From: Eublepharis macularius
Taxonomy: Eukaryota > Chordata > Lepidosauria > Squamata > Eublepharidae
DNA length: 64,000 nt
Assembly: GCF_028583425.1 (NCBI RefSeq)
Contig: NC_072797.1
Coordinates: forward strand, 20,866,001 to 20,930,000
Direction: 5' to 3'
Of this stretch, positions 53,885 through 64,000 are shown piece by piece. The notes under the pieces were generated by a model that was given only the letters and a program-made list of their open reading frames with translations, did no database searches and was not told the origin of the DNA. Numbering within the stretch: position 1 is the stretch's first letter; each line of letters begins with the position of its first letter. The position numbers were made by a program, and so were the translations under genes.

Positions 53885-56810
53885 ATAGCTGCTTTGCAAG
53901 TTGATTCATTGTTAATGTTTGGAAATGCATCCTGTTAGGGAGACCTTACCCTATTGGCGAGCTGACTAGGCCCTCTAGACTGGATGGGAGATGGAGAGGA
54001 AGAGAAAAAGAAAGATGGAGGGGGAAAGTAAAGGTGGGCCTATAACAGAGGAATAAAACCGGTTGTTAACCGGTCGGCTCCTGGCCTTCATTCAGCCACA
54101 AAACAATTGTAGATAAACCAGTCTTTTGGGGATTTCCTGTTCATACCTCAAACAAGCAATCTGAAAGTTGTTGCAATAGGGTGATTCGTTCTGTACCAAT
54201 AAAAACAACATGCATGCTCTTGCTCATATTTTGTGGTTAGAAGTAGGAAACGTAAGTGGTAACCCTCACTTTCTGACCAGCTACCTTTCCGCTAGCTCCC
54301 TGAAAAATAAGATTCATTCTAACATGGCAAAGACAGTTCTCTTGATCTTTATTTTAACCTCTGTCCTACATGTGATTTTTAAAAATATGTCAGAAACCAC
54401 CTGTTAGAATTTTTTTGCACAGTCAAGTAATTGAACACAATGATGACGCTAATGCTTATGGATTTACAGAGTTGTAAAACCAAAATACTTCCCTCTTGCT
54501 ATCTAGAATTTATCGCTCTGCTCTTTTTTTTAATGCCACCTAGAAATTCTCTTTTAGTCTTGGGCACGAGTTTGCACCTGTATAAATAAGGTAGATTGAC
54601 AAAGGAGGTATGGCCAGTTGTAACTAACACACAAACACCCCCCCCACCCCACACACACATACCCAAATCTGGAACACGAGGAAAAAAAGACAGGGTTGGG
54701 CAGCTAGGTGTGAGATCCCAAAGGTTATCTCCCTCCAACATTTCTATGGTTCTGAAAGATCCAAAAAGGCAGTGATCTGCACTCCAGATGTGCACAACTG
54801 AATACAACTCAGTGATCTACCTGTGGAAGACTCTTCATTCTTGTAAAATAGCACAGTGTTTGAAGCTCAGAGAATTAGACAAAGCCCCCCCCCCTGAGTA
54901 GAAATGAGTCATATCTATAAAAATGCATTTTCTAACTCCTTTGTGGCTACCAGAATCTCCAAGGATACCCACAGATGATTGGAACAAGATTAGGCAACCA
55001 GGGAATTCCTGAATGTCATGTTGCAACAGAAACTTTGTTATATGTGCATACAGGGCTTGGGGGTGGGGGGTGTTACGGGGATTAGTTGTTCTAGTATTTA
55101 TTTCATATTTTTATATGTTAGAATTTTTATTTGAGGGGGGCACTGTTCTGATGTAGTTGATCTTGCTTTTTGAAGATATGATTCCTTAAAATGTTATTTT
55201 CCATTACAAATATGTAACTGTTTATCTGGGGCAGGAATTGTGTTGCAGAGATAGGCCTGTCTAAACTCACTGAAATCATTGAATTCAGGCATACTTAAAT
55301 CTTAACAGGATACAGACTGCCTCGCCCCATTGTCTTTCATGGCTGGTTCCATCCTTTGTTTAGCTTCCCCTTCCCCTTCAATCACATCAGTTTTTGCAAA
55401 CCAGTGTGTGGTGTAGTGGTTAGAGCTGTGGTACTCCACAGTTTGCAAAGAGCCACATTTGTGATTACCGTCAACCAAAAGAGCTCCATGACTACCATAT
55501 GCTTTGTGCACCATTCCAACCACATACCCACACACATTAAATGTGCAACTCTAACCTTCTAAATTTCCAGAGAGTACCTTTGCATATACAGGGTGATCTC
55601 TTCTTACACAGTTGTGTATCTGGAGCGAAGGGAAGGGCTTGCAAGTCAGACGACAAAAAACAGTGTGAAAGCTTTCAGGTTCTTCAGAGCTCTTCCTTAG
55701 GCTGAATGTTAAAAGATAAACACTTCCATATGTTAAAAATGCCCTTCAGTGTTGCAAGTGACAGGTTGGTTAGAACTTCTGTCTATGCTAATGAGAACCA
55801 CCTGCCAACCCAACAGGGCAATCGCCCTGCCCGCTTTCCTGAAATGGGGGCAGATGTCACATTAGGAAATGGCCCTCAGAAGACCCCTATGTGGTTTTTG
55901 ATGTGCTGATTGTCACTGGGCTAGAATGTCTGACCAGGATCTGGGAGACCCAAGTTCACATTCCCACTCTGACTTGGAAGCTCGCTGGGAGACCTTGCAT
56001 CATTCCCTGGCAGTTGGGTCCCCAAGTTCGCCACAGTTAACACACAGGTGTTCCAGTTGAAGTAACTTTATTAGAGATCCATTCAGTACAAGGTGCATCA
56101 ACAGTTGAAATTGGTAGAAGTGACGTAGGTAAGACTATCAGTGTTAGTTATAGGGCATATTCCTGCCTTAATTGGGACCATTAGCCGGGGGGGGGGTATT
56201 TGGAATGAGACCCTATTTAGAGCAAGCAGTGAGAAAGATGGACTTATCTTTGGTTCTCAGGAAGAGCACACCAAGAGCCAGCTTCAGCTGGCTGTCAAGG
56301 ACACTAGCTCAATGGAGCAAGAAAGAGAAAGTAAACATTGCAAGATAACAGGCACAGAGCAATAAAGAACTTCCCTCATTCTCAGGAGCCATAGATAGAA
56401 CACACATACATTCATGGCAGATAAGCAGGAGGCATATATGACACCTTGTGCCAGTCACAGGCGTAACCTACCTCACAGGGATGTTGTGGGGATAAAAAGG
56501 ATGAGACAAAGATGTAAACAGTTTTGGGTTCCTGGGGGGGAGGGAGAATAGTGGGGTATACGTGAAGTAAACTAATAAATAAACAAACCTATCAGTGCTC
56601 CTGAAAAGAGCTCTGCCCAACAGATGAAATAATAGAAAGCAGAGATTGCATTATTGGAGAGGGGGATTTACTACTGCTTGTGACAGTGGACTTGGTAGGT
56701 ATCACCTGTGGTAAGTTAAGTATGGAAGAGACCAAATTTTACTTGCTGGTTCAGTTTGAATATTATTTTGATTTTCTTTCATCTTTGTGAAGCAAAATTT
56801 GGTTTCCTTG
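53885..56810. other. Intergenic, no gene seen
   Basis: No exon recognised. Scattered SINE-like fragments occur at about 55400-55440 (GTGTAGTGGTTAGAGC) and 56440-56580 (CCTACCTCACAGGGATGTTG). A poly-C run is at 54636-54650. Some of 56000-56460 may be an old reversed LTR, but the evidence is too thin to call it. Confidence 0.4.
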
Positions 56811-56814
56811 TGTC

Positions 56815-57140
56815 AGTTGTGTGTTATGTGCCATCAAGTTACTTCCTACTTATGGAAACCCTTTGAATTAATAGAAAAGAGCAAGAGTCCAGTAGCACCT
56901 ATAAGACTAACAAAATTTGTGGTACGGTCAGATGAAGAAGTGAGCTGTGGCTCACAAAAGCTCATACCCTACCACAAGTTTTGTTAGTCTTATAGGTGCT
57001 GCTAGACTCTTGCTCTTTTCTGCTGCTACATACAGACTAACACGGCTGCCCATCTTGATCTGTGAATTAATGACCTCCAAAATGTCCATTGACAGCTTTG
57101 CTCAGATCTTGAAAACTGAAAGCTGTGGCTTCCTTTATTA
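56815..57140 (-). repeat. BovB/RTE LINE 3' tail, split by a retroposon
   Basis: GTGCCATCAAGTTACTTCC with GAATTAAT on one side and GAATTAATGACCTCCAAAA on the other side read as the complement of the BovB 3' end at 38925-39185. It continues to TTGCTCAGATCTTGAAAAC. The inserted unit lies at 56873-57062. Confidence 0.78.
56873..57062. mobile_element. Palindromic retroposon unit, 9-bp target duplication
   Basis: TGAATTAAT is duplicated at 56864-56872 and 57063-57071. The interior has GAGCAAGAGTCCAGTAGCACC mirrored by the block ending GACTCTTGCTC, and the asymmetric tail ACAGACTAACACGGCTGCC at the right. The BovB empty site confirms the boundaries. Confidence 0.8.
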
Positions 57141-57724
57141 AGCGAACGATTGTGGAATCACACAGAAGCAGGCTCAATTGCTTTTAGCGCACTTTGCTGC
57201 TGAGTGAGTGTACCTAAGATTGCAGCCTTATGGGGCCAGCTGAAGTTGGTGTCTGATCAAGCAAGTTTTTGAATTCCACAGAACTCTTCTTGAACTACAT
57301 AGTGGCAATTTCTGTGCTGGTTCCTGGGCCAGCAGGAGTTCCAGTAATATGACTCTTGTCTGTTCCTTCTTCTCAAGAGTAGATTATCTAACGGCTTGAA
57401 GTGTGAGGTACCCATCCAGACATCACAGGTTGTCTAGACAGCAACAGCCACCTTAGACAGGTATTTTTGTGTAGGGAGGGCTGGTTGTTATTCATTTTTC
57501 CTCAAAGTAATGATTTTGATACAAACATAGCCACAATCCTGTTGCAGAAAAAAATCCACATTCTTTCTTCCCAACTAGACTTTCTTGTGTTGGTGAATGG
57601 TATGAGGAATTTATGGATTATTCCAGAGTCATCTTTATGGGCACTCAGATGCCAGTGTGTAAAGTGAACGGCATATCACAAAGGTCAGTATATTCAAAAC
57701 CTTGACTCATATAAACACAAGTAT

Positions 57725-60700
57725 CTAAGCGTAGTATTAAGCATCAGGTTTATTTTCAAAAATCGCTAAAAAAATGGGACAGGGAAAGAGGGTTTACAGA
57801 GATGCAGATTTACATAAACGGGGCAAAGCAACTTTTGGACAATGTACACTCTAGTTCCTATTATTGCACTTCATTTTTATATCAACAAGGCATTGTTAAA
57901 ATGTTCTCCACACAAAGGTTATATTTATATAAATAGCGGTGTCAATATACAGTATCATACAAGAAGTGGTGTGTCACACTTAAAAATAACACACAAATGT
58001 AGCTAAATGATGGCCTAGTTCACACAGATAGCAGTTGAAGTGGTAACCCTTGTATCTGGATGGGACCACCTGAAGAGGTGGACCATGTAACCAAATGGAA
58101 GGGGTGGGGGGATATCTCTGTACATAGAAAACTAGCTTGTCAGGGAAATGGCTGAGATGCCATCTTTCTCCCTACATCCATGTACAGGTAATGCTTTTGG
58201 ATGAAGAAATTGTCAGTCATGTAATCTTCTCACCTGTAGTGTACGTAGTACAGCCTGGTTTACTATCTTACCTGCAGTTTTGGTGATCCAGGTTTGTAAC
58301 TCTGTTTTCTTATCCACCCACCTCTTTATTTTCATTTACTGCTACAAAACAATTTCACAAACATGTGATTTTTTCCTAGAAGATGGATTCCCTGTATTAT
58401 GAGGAATGGTTGCTCCACACAGATTCTAAGAAATGATCTAAGCTCAGCGGTCTCAAATCAATAACAGTTTTCAATTTTTTGGCACAAACCACCATAAATT
58501 AATGAGAAGTTATTATTTAACCAAGTTCAAAATTCAGCAATAGAAGTTCAACAATTAAAGAGAGCAACACAGCACTGATATCCAAAACAAATGAACATAC
58601 CAGAGTAGCTGTTATATTTACCATGCCTTTAAAATATTATGTGATAAGCCACTGAATAATCTCTTTTGCTGTAAATCTGTTTGATAGACACAGCAGATGG
58701 GAAACACAAAGCTGTCAATAAACAGTTAAAATATGGTCTAATTTTCTTGGCTTGTATTCTGGAATAAGTGTTTACAAAATTGTATTGCACATCTGTTTCT
58801 AGGTACACGAAACTCATGACGGTACTTTCACAAAGCATCTCCCTATTTTAAATTCGTCTTGATTCAGGATGAAGGCATTTACAGGTGATTGGACTTGAAT
58901 AAACCATGTTTGGAAGACGCCACCATTCTAACAATACACAAAAACCCTAAAACATGGTTTGGGTTTCATAAAATGTTAATCCTGTACATTTGTGTATTCA
59001 ATTGTTGGTTCCTAGTGTTCTACCACACTTTGGGCAAAGCTATACACGTGTGTTCTTTAAAGCGGCCTTGTTTTTACAGAATGTAGCTGCAGTTTGAAGG
59101 AGGAAACCAGATTTTTTAATACTCTTCCTCCAGATCATGTCCCATCAAGCTTTTACACGTGTTGCAGGGGGAAAGATAGGTACTTACAAGTACCTCAGTG
59201 GTGGTCTTTGCCTTCATGCTCTAGTCATAAGGGTTGCATTTCCTAAGATTGAAAAGAAAGTAAATTCAATGAATCATGGAGCTACACACAAAATATGTAT
59301 CTTCCTTTGGAGCTTGTCAAAAAATCCCAAGGTGGGACACAGTAGACTGCAGCTGGTGTGTTGTTCATGAGTTCCTATTGACTTCCTTGAGACACAGTAT
59401 GTGGCCTTCAATCTGGAAGATGAGCGCAAAGATCAAAAGCTGTCCTAAAAGCATTGTTGTTACTCAACAATGAGTCACATTTTTCTTTAGCGCCATGCTA
59501 TTGGTGGTATGCAGAGTCCTGGGATCAATAAATTAATACTTTATTGGAGCTAATCAGTGTTCCCAGGGTCGAGTGCAAGATTTTCAAACTTTCCCTTAAA
59601 CTGGATCATTCCAATTTCTCTTCCCTTACAAAGAGGGGCAGAATATTCTTTCTGCAATCACTCTTAAGATGGTAATGGGGAAAACATTTAAAGGCTTGAT
59701 TAGATTGCTGGATTCAAGCAATTGGCAGGCAAATTATGAATGTTTATAAATACATAAAGGAATATCTGTATACCTAAGATAAGGCCGTAATGGCTTGGTA
59801 TAGACTGTAAATACAGGAGTTACTTGTAAAAATGTGGGGTTTATTTTTAAAAAATCAGCATTTACTAGAGCTGAAATTTTGAATTTATCCCTGATACTGA
59901 CACATTAGTTTAAGGCAATGGGGGGAAAGGTACTTTCTTCCATTTATTAAGAATGATGATCTTGGTGTGTGTTGTCACCTGTTTATTTTTCAACCAGGCC
60001 TACTTTAGAAAAAATAACTTGGTTCTTTACCCTGTGCCTACAATAACTTACACAATTGGTCAAAATGACACATCAGACATGTGCTCAGACTATGTGTGAA
60101 AGATTGGCGATAAGAGCATTTGATGCTCTGAAATGTATTATGTGCAAAGGATTTTTTTTTTGTATTGGAGCATGAATTTCTAACACGCACCCCAAGCCAG
60201 CTGTAACCATGAACAGCTAGTCACAAACAACAGCTGGTGGCTACCAGTAAGGAGCTCTACCCCCATCTGTAACATCAAAAGGCACAGCCAGCCAATTCAG
60301 CGGAGACCAATAAGTATGATTCAGAGGCAAATGTGTGTCACACATGTGCTACTGCTCCAAATGGCAGCAGGCACATATTGGCATAGAGATTTTATTTTTT
60401 CAATTCAGCGAGGCAGATCTAAGTGCCACAATTTGGCATCTTTACTGGCAAATTCAGTAAGGAGATAGATGCAGAACCGTTTTTTTGAATACAACCTGCA
60501 CGAAATATGGCCACTCAGAATATTTCAAGTACAGAAATATTTCAAGTCCTTTGGCTTTTGAAAGTTGAAAGAGGCAGCCTTTTAACATCTTTTGGAATCT
60601 CCTCAGTATTCAAACCCAGTCTATTAACTCTGTCGCTGCACCGTGTGTAGCTTTGTTAAAACAACCCTAAGAAAACTTTGGTTTGGAAAGAACAGAGTGT

Positions 60701-62745
60701 ACGGAAATTCTTTCTGTGTAACAAGGAAATCTGAAAAATGTCCCTTGTCATTAAACAACCAGAGCACCAATTCTTCTGAAAGCCAGGTCATCTAATTTCT
60801 AGTTAACTAGCTACAGGCACCATGTTGGAAAACACTGATCATAAGTTATAATACTCACTTGCTGCATTTGGAGAATTAGCATGGTTAGAGTGGTAGAACA
60901 GGACCCAGAAGCCACAGGTTTGAATCTCCACTCTGCCCTGGAAATTCATTGGGTGAGCTTGGGCCTGGCACTTTCTCTCAGCCTAACCAACCTCTCAAAG
61001 GGCTGTTGTGAGGATAAAATGGAGGATAAGAAAACCAAGCATGCTAACCTGAGCTACCTGAGAAAAGGGCAGGGCAAAAATGTGACTGACAGTACTTCGA
61101 TGCTCTTGTAGGAAAGTGCCAATTGTATGAAAGAACGTTTTCTCCCTAGACCAACATCTCTGTATGCCCCTCCCCTTGGGGCTACCTAAAGACATCCAGT
61201 TAGAGTGGCATAATAACTAGGGGATTCAACTCAATTGTTTAAGTGCTCAGAGTTCTCCAAAAGGGGTCTCAATCTCACAATTTAAAAAAAAATGCAGTTC
61301 TAATATAACAGAGTTGTGCAAAAGCATGTATAAATTTCATGCTACTCAGTAGGAAAAACCCAAAGAAACACAATGAGTTGGATCCAGAATACCATGAGCA
61401 AAGCAACGTTTACAGAATGTGACTCCTCCCCCTCCCCCCGCCCAAATTCTGCTCCTGGGGTCATTAACAGCATGGGGAGCGGCAAAGTAGAAAGATGTCC
61501 CAGTGGAAGTACTGTTCCACTGGAAATGCTGTCACACCGGTAGAAGAGTCCGTTCAGATCCGAGCCACTGAGACGATTCCTTTTACTCTCCTGCCTTTAA
61601 CAGATGATAAGAACTGCTGAAATCAAAACTGTGGTCAGACCAGAGAATCCCCATCCTCACAAATAGGCCACAGTTTCCTCCCCTGACTTGCAAAGACAGA
61701 TATGCCACAAGTCGTTTTGAGAGAGGGGAACCCTCTGAAATTTTCTCATAAATAAATGCCAGCTCTAAAAATCATGCCGCATCTCAGGCACTGAAATTCT
61801 GCGACGGTATAACAGGAAGGAGGGGGGAGCGATCACTACCAAACATGGACCCCAGAGAGGATCTTGCCTTGTACCCCTCTGTGCCTGCATTGTCTTGTTG
61901 GGACTGGCAGTAGCATTCCGTGGTCTCAAGCAGAGATCCGTCCAACCCTGGCCTTTGAGATGTTGTAACAGAAGATGCCAAAAATGGAACCTGGGGGATT
62001 GTATATGCAGAACTTACTGTGTACCATTGAGCTAGGGGTCCATAGCATAAGGTGTGCTATGAAAGAGCAGGGGCCATCCAAAGGGGATATCTGAATCCTA
62101 TGATGGCAGCATGAAGAAAGCAGACATCATTCACTTTTTGTATACAGTACATGTACACAAACACGGGCAACCTACACAAAGTACCATCTATGGGATAAGG
62201 ACAAAATGCACATGTAGCCAGTAATTAATGAGATGTGGCGAGAGGCTCAAGTTCTGCTTAACAGTTACACTCTCTGACCTTAGCCCCAATGTCAGAGATG
62301 TGGAAGGGTAGTTGTGGTTGCTTGGGTGATGAGGCAAACGCATTCTGCACACGTTCAAAGATACTCTCTTCCTTTCACATGTTCCCAGGCAGAGCCTTTA
62401 TATATGGAAAGCAAATTCCAAGCTGAGGCTTGGCTTGAATTAAGCCAGCCAATAACTTTGCTGACACAGATGCCCACACAAGAAGTGTCCAGGTCTGTAG
62501 AAAAGAGACTGCACGTCCATACAGCCAATGGGGAAAATATGTGGCACTTTGATGTCTCCTGTCCTTGTGGGATCAAGAAAGGGCAGCAATATGTTGCATT
62601 CTGGTTTTCCTCTGCCTATTGGAGCATTCTGACATAGGCATTCATTGACTCCGTGAGGCTTCCGAAAAGCACGTTATCAGTTCTGACATACATAGCTTGG
62701 AAGGACACTCTCAAAAGGTAAGTTTAACTTGTCAATAGCTGCACA
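57725..62745 (-). other. PDZD2: Probable PDZD2 3' UTR
   Basis: On the - strand this follows the stop codon of the PDZ exon and reaches an AATAAA signal (complement of 57749-57754). Most of it is unique, AT-rich sequence of the kind expected of a long 3' UTR, with one SINE (60870-61040). Its length of about 5 kb is inferred. An earlier poly(A) site is possible and transcript data would be needed to fix the end. Confidence 0.4.
60870..61040 (+). repeat. tRNA-derived SINE (family B)
   Basis: AGCATGGTTAGAGTGGTAGA, B-box-like GGTTTGAATCTCC, then CTTGGGCCTGGCACTTTC and GGATAAAATGGAGGATAAG. Opposite in strand to PDZD2. Confidence 0.7.
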
Positions 62746-62912
62746 TCATACTAGATGCTGATGCTTTCTGATAAGTAATTGTACTGGTCCCTCTGGGACA
62801 GATTTAATGATGTTCCAGGCATCATAATGCATGAGTCCGAGGAGAGATTTTCCACCAATGGCAAGAATTTCATCACCGGCATCCAATTTCCCAGCTTGTT
62901 CTGCAGCGCCAC
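62746..62912 (-). CDS. PDZD2: Last coding exon of PDZD2: C-terminal PDZ domain
   Basis: The exon opens after an acceptor (complement of 62913-62914, preceded by a pyrimidine-rich tract) in phase 1 and runs 55 codons to TGA. It encodes the second half of a PDZ domain: GAAEQAGKLDAGDEILAIGG, then GLMHYDAWNIIKSVPEG and PVQLLIRKHQ, stopping three residues later. Ending right after the PDZ fold, with the words AWNIIK and EGPVQLLIRK, matches the last PDZ of PDZD2, a large multi-PDZ protein whose C-terminal fragment can be released and secreted. Its paralogue IL16 has a similar last PDZ (EAWNIIKALPDGPV) but a longer tail, so IL16 is less likely. The rest of the gene lies beyond the right edge. The gene name is from memory of the family. 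Confidence 0.75.
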
Positions 62913-63047
62913 CTATTGGACAAGAAGTGAAAATCAGAATGACCAAAAAAAACTTTCAAAATCATAGCCAGCCAAGGAAATAATTGAATTTTTTAACCCT
63001 GGGAATTCTACTGTAACTCCAGCTCCACTATACAACAGTCCACAGAC

Positions 63048-63189
63048 AATGTGGTAACTGAAACCACTTTGAATGTTCAATGCTATTTATTAAACCTACA
63101 GAGTCTCCTGTAGCCATGTTAGCCTATTACCCTTCTGTAGGTTTAATCAATAGCATTGAACATTCAAAAATGGTTTCAGATACCACATT
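63048..63189. repeat. Long hairpin in the last PDZD2 intron
   Basis: The arms at 63048-63101 and 63135-63189 are inverted copies of about 54 bp with only a few differences (AATGTTCAATGCTATTTATT against AATAGCATTGAACATTC). The loop is about 33 bases and contains CTGTAGCCATGTTAGCC, which resembles the tail word of the palindromic retroposon family. Confidence 0.8.
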
Positions 63190-63499
63190 ATTTCACTCTT
63201 GTAGCAAAATTACACAGAAGTTGGAGGAGCACCTAAAAGTCACACCTGTTTCTCTAATTGTTCAGGAAGGCTTTTTATGACATGAATAGGGTCATAGTTA
63301 TCGCCCCGGATATATTATAATGTTGCCCCATTTCTCTGATTTTGTAAACCACTTTTGTTTGCTACATATGCTATATTGTTCTGATTGCACTTTTTAAAAC
63401 TGTGTGATCTGCCTTGAGTCTCGGCGAGAAAACTGGACTATAAATGAAGTAAAAGAAATAACTACCAGGGTGCTTTTAATTTGTGATAAAATCTATACT

Positions 63500-63552
63500 G
63501 GCCTAAAAGTCTTGTAGCACCTTGACGATTAACCAGTTTATTATAGCATACA
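63500..63552. mobile_element. Palindromic retroposon fragment
   Basis: CCTAAAAGTCTTGTAGCACC and TTAACCAGTTTATTATAGC are one half of the family described at 16538. A second fragment lies at about 63845-63925 (GTTAGTCTGTTGCAGC and TCTTAAAGATTAACACAG). Confidence 0.5.
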
Positions 63553-63579
63553 CGTTCATTAAACCAGAGTTACCTGGAC

Positions 63580-63800
63580 ACATGAATCTGCCTTATACTG
63601 AGTCAGACCGTTGGTTCATTGAGGTCAGTATCATCTGCTCAGATTGGCAGGTGCTCTCCAAGAGGCTCAGGTCAAGGTCTTTCACATCACCTGCCACCTG
63701 AGCCTTTCCACTGGAGTGGCCAACGAGTAAACCTGGGTCCTTCTGCAAGCCAAGCAGATGCTAAACGCTCTGCCACTGAGCCTTGGCCCCTCTCCGGTCA
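63580..63800 (-). repeat. tRNA-Ala-like SINE
   Basis: TCTGCCTTATACTGAGTCAG at the left is one end of this SINE family. The right part, read on the - strand, is GGCCAAGGCTCAGTGGCAG then AGCATCTGCTTGGCTTGCAG, the tRNA-Ala-like head. A nearly full-length copy. Confidence 0.75.
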
Positions 63801-64000
63801 TTTTGTCAGCTTCTAAAGTGGGCTTTGCCTCAAGAAAGATTATGCCATAATAAATGTGTTAGTCTGTTGCAGCTAAAACAAAAAAAAGGTTGTGGTGACA
63901 TCTTAAAGATTAACACAGTAAAATGCGTCCACAATCCATATTGTTTTCACACCCACAACATCCTTGTTGGGGGATTCAGCCTGTGGGATAGCAAACTGCA

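Noticed and set aside
56000-56460. Possible reversed LTR with an AATAAA-like signal
   Set aside because: Ends, flanking duplication and promoter elements could not be placed, so the evidence is too weak to list as an element.
62746-62912. Assignment of the PDZ exon to IL16
   Set aside because: IL16's last PDZ is followed by a longer tail and has KALPDGPVTIVIRR where this exon has KSVPEGPVQLLIRK, which fits PDZD2 better. A protein alignment would settle it.

Overview
The window is vertebrate, repeat-rich DNA with introns and no operons, most probably from a squamate reptile (lizard or gecko type; the species cannot be told). The signs are CR1 LINEs (one full length with both reading frames open), BovB/RTE LINE tails, a SINE whose head is derived from 5S rRNA (the class called 5S-Sauria SINEs), many copies of a tRNA-derived SINE, an L2-like LINE tail and very many palindromic DNA-transposon relics. 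About half of the sequence can be assigned to recognisable repeats.

Two host genes are visible. The first is a complete two-exon PMAIP1 (NOXA) gene on the + strand: CpG-rich promoter and exon 1 at about 28.8-29.3 kb, a 5 kb intron, exon 2 with the BH3 motif at 34317-34444, and a 2 kb 3' UTR ending at a poly(A) signal at 36385. The second is the 3' end of a gene on the - strand that I read as PDZD2. Its last coding exon (62746-62912) encodes most of the C-terminal PDZ domain, and a probable long 3' UTR runs left to a poly(A) signal at about 57750. The two genes are convergent and separated by about 21 kb of repeats. In human they lie on different chromosomes (18q21 and 5p13).

Layout: 1-11.2 kb, intergenic, with a CR1 fragment, a possible solo LTR, SINEs and several palindromic elements. 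11.25-15.76 kb, the full-length CR1. 15.8-28.5 kb, intergenic, with SINEs, hAT-type palindromic elements with clean 8-bp target duplications, microsatellites and a pair of related 0.5 kb repeats. 28.5-36.4 kb, PMAIP1. 36.4-57.7 kb, repeat-filled intergenic space with a BovB tail, SINEs, nested hAT elements, a solo LTR and a long (CT)n(CA)n tract. 57.7-64 kb, the PDZD2 end.

No novel multi-gene system is present. The most informative observations are the easily missed PMAIP1 gene, its linkage to PDZD2, the intact CR1, and a family of palindromic units flanked by target duplications of differing length (12, 10 and 9 bp), which suggests target-primed retroposition rather than cut-and-paste transposition. 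All family assignments were made by eye and no database search was possible.
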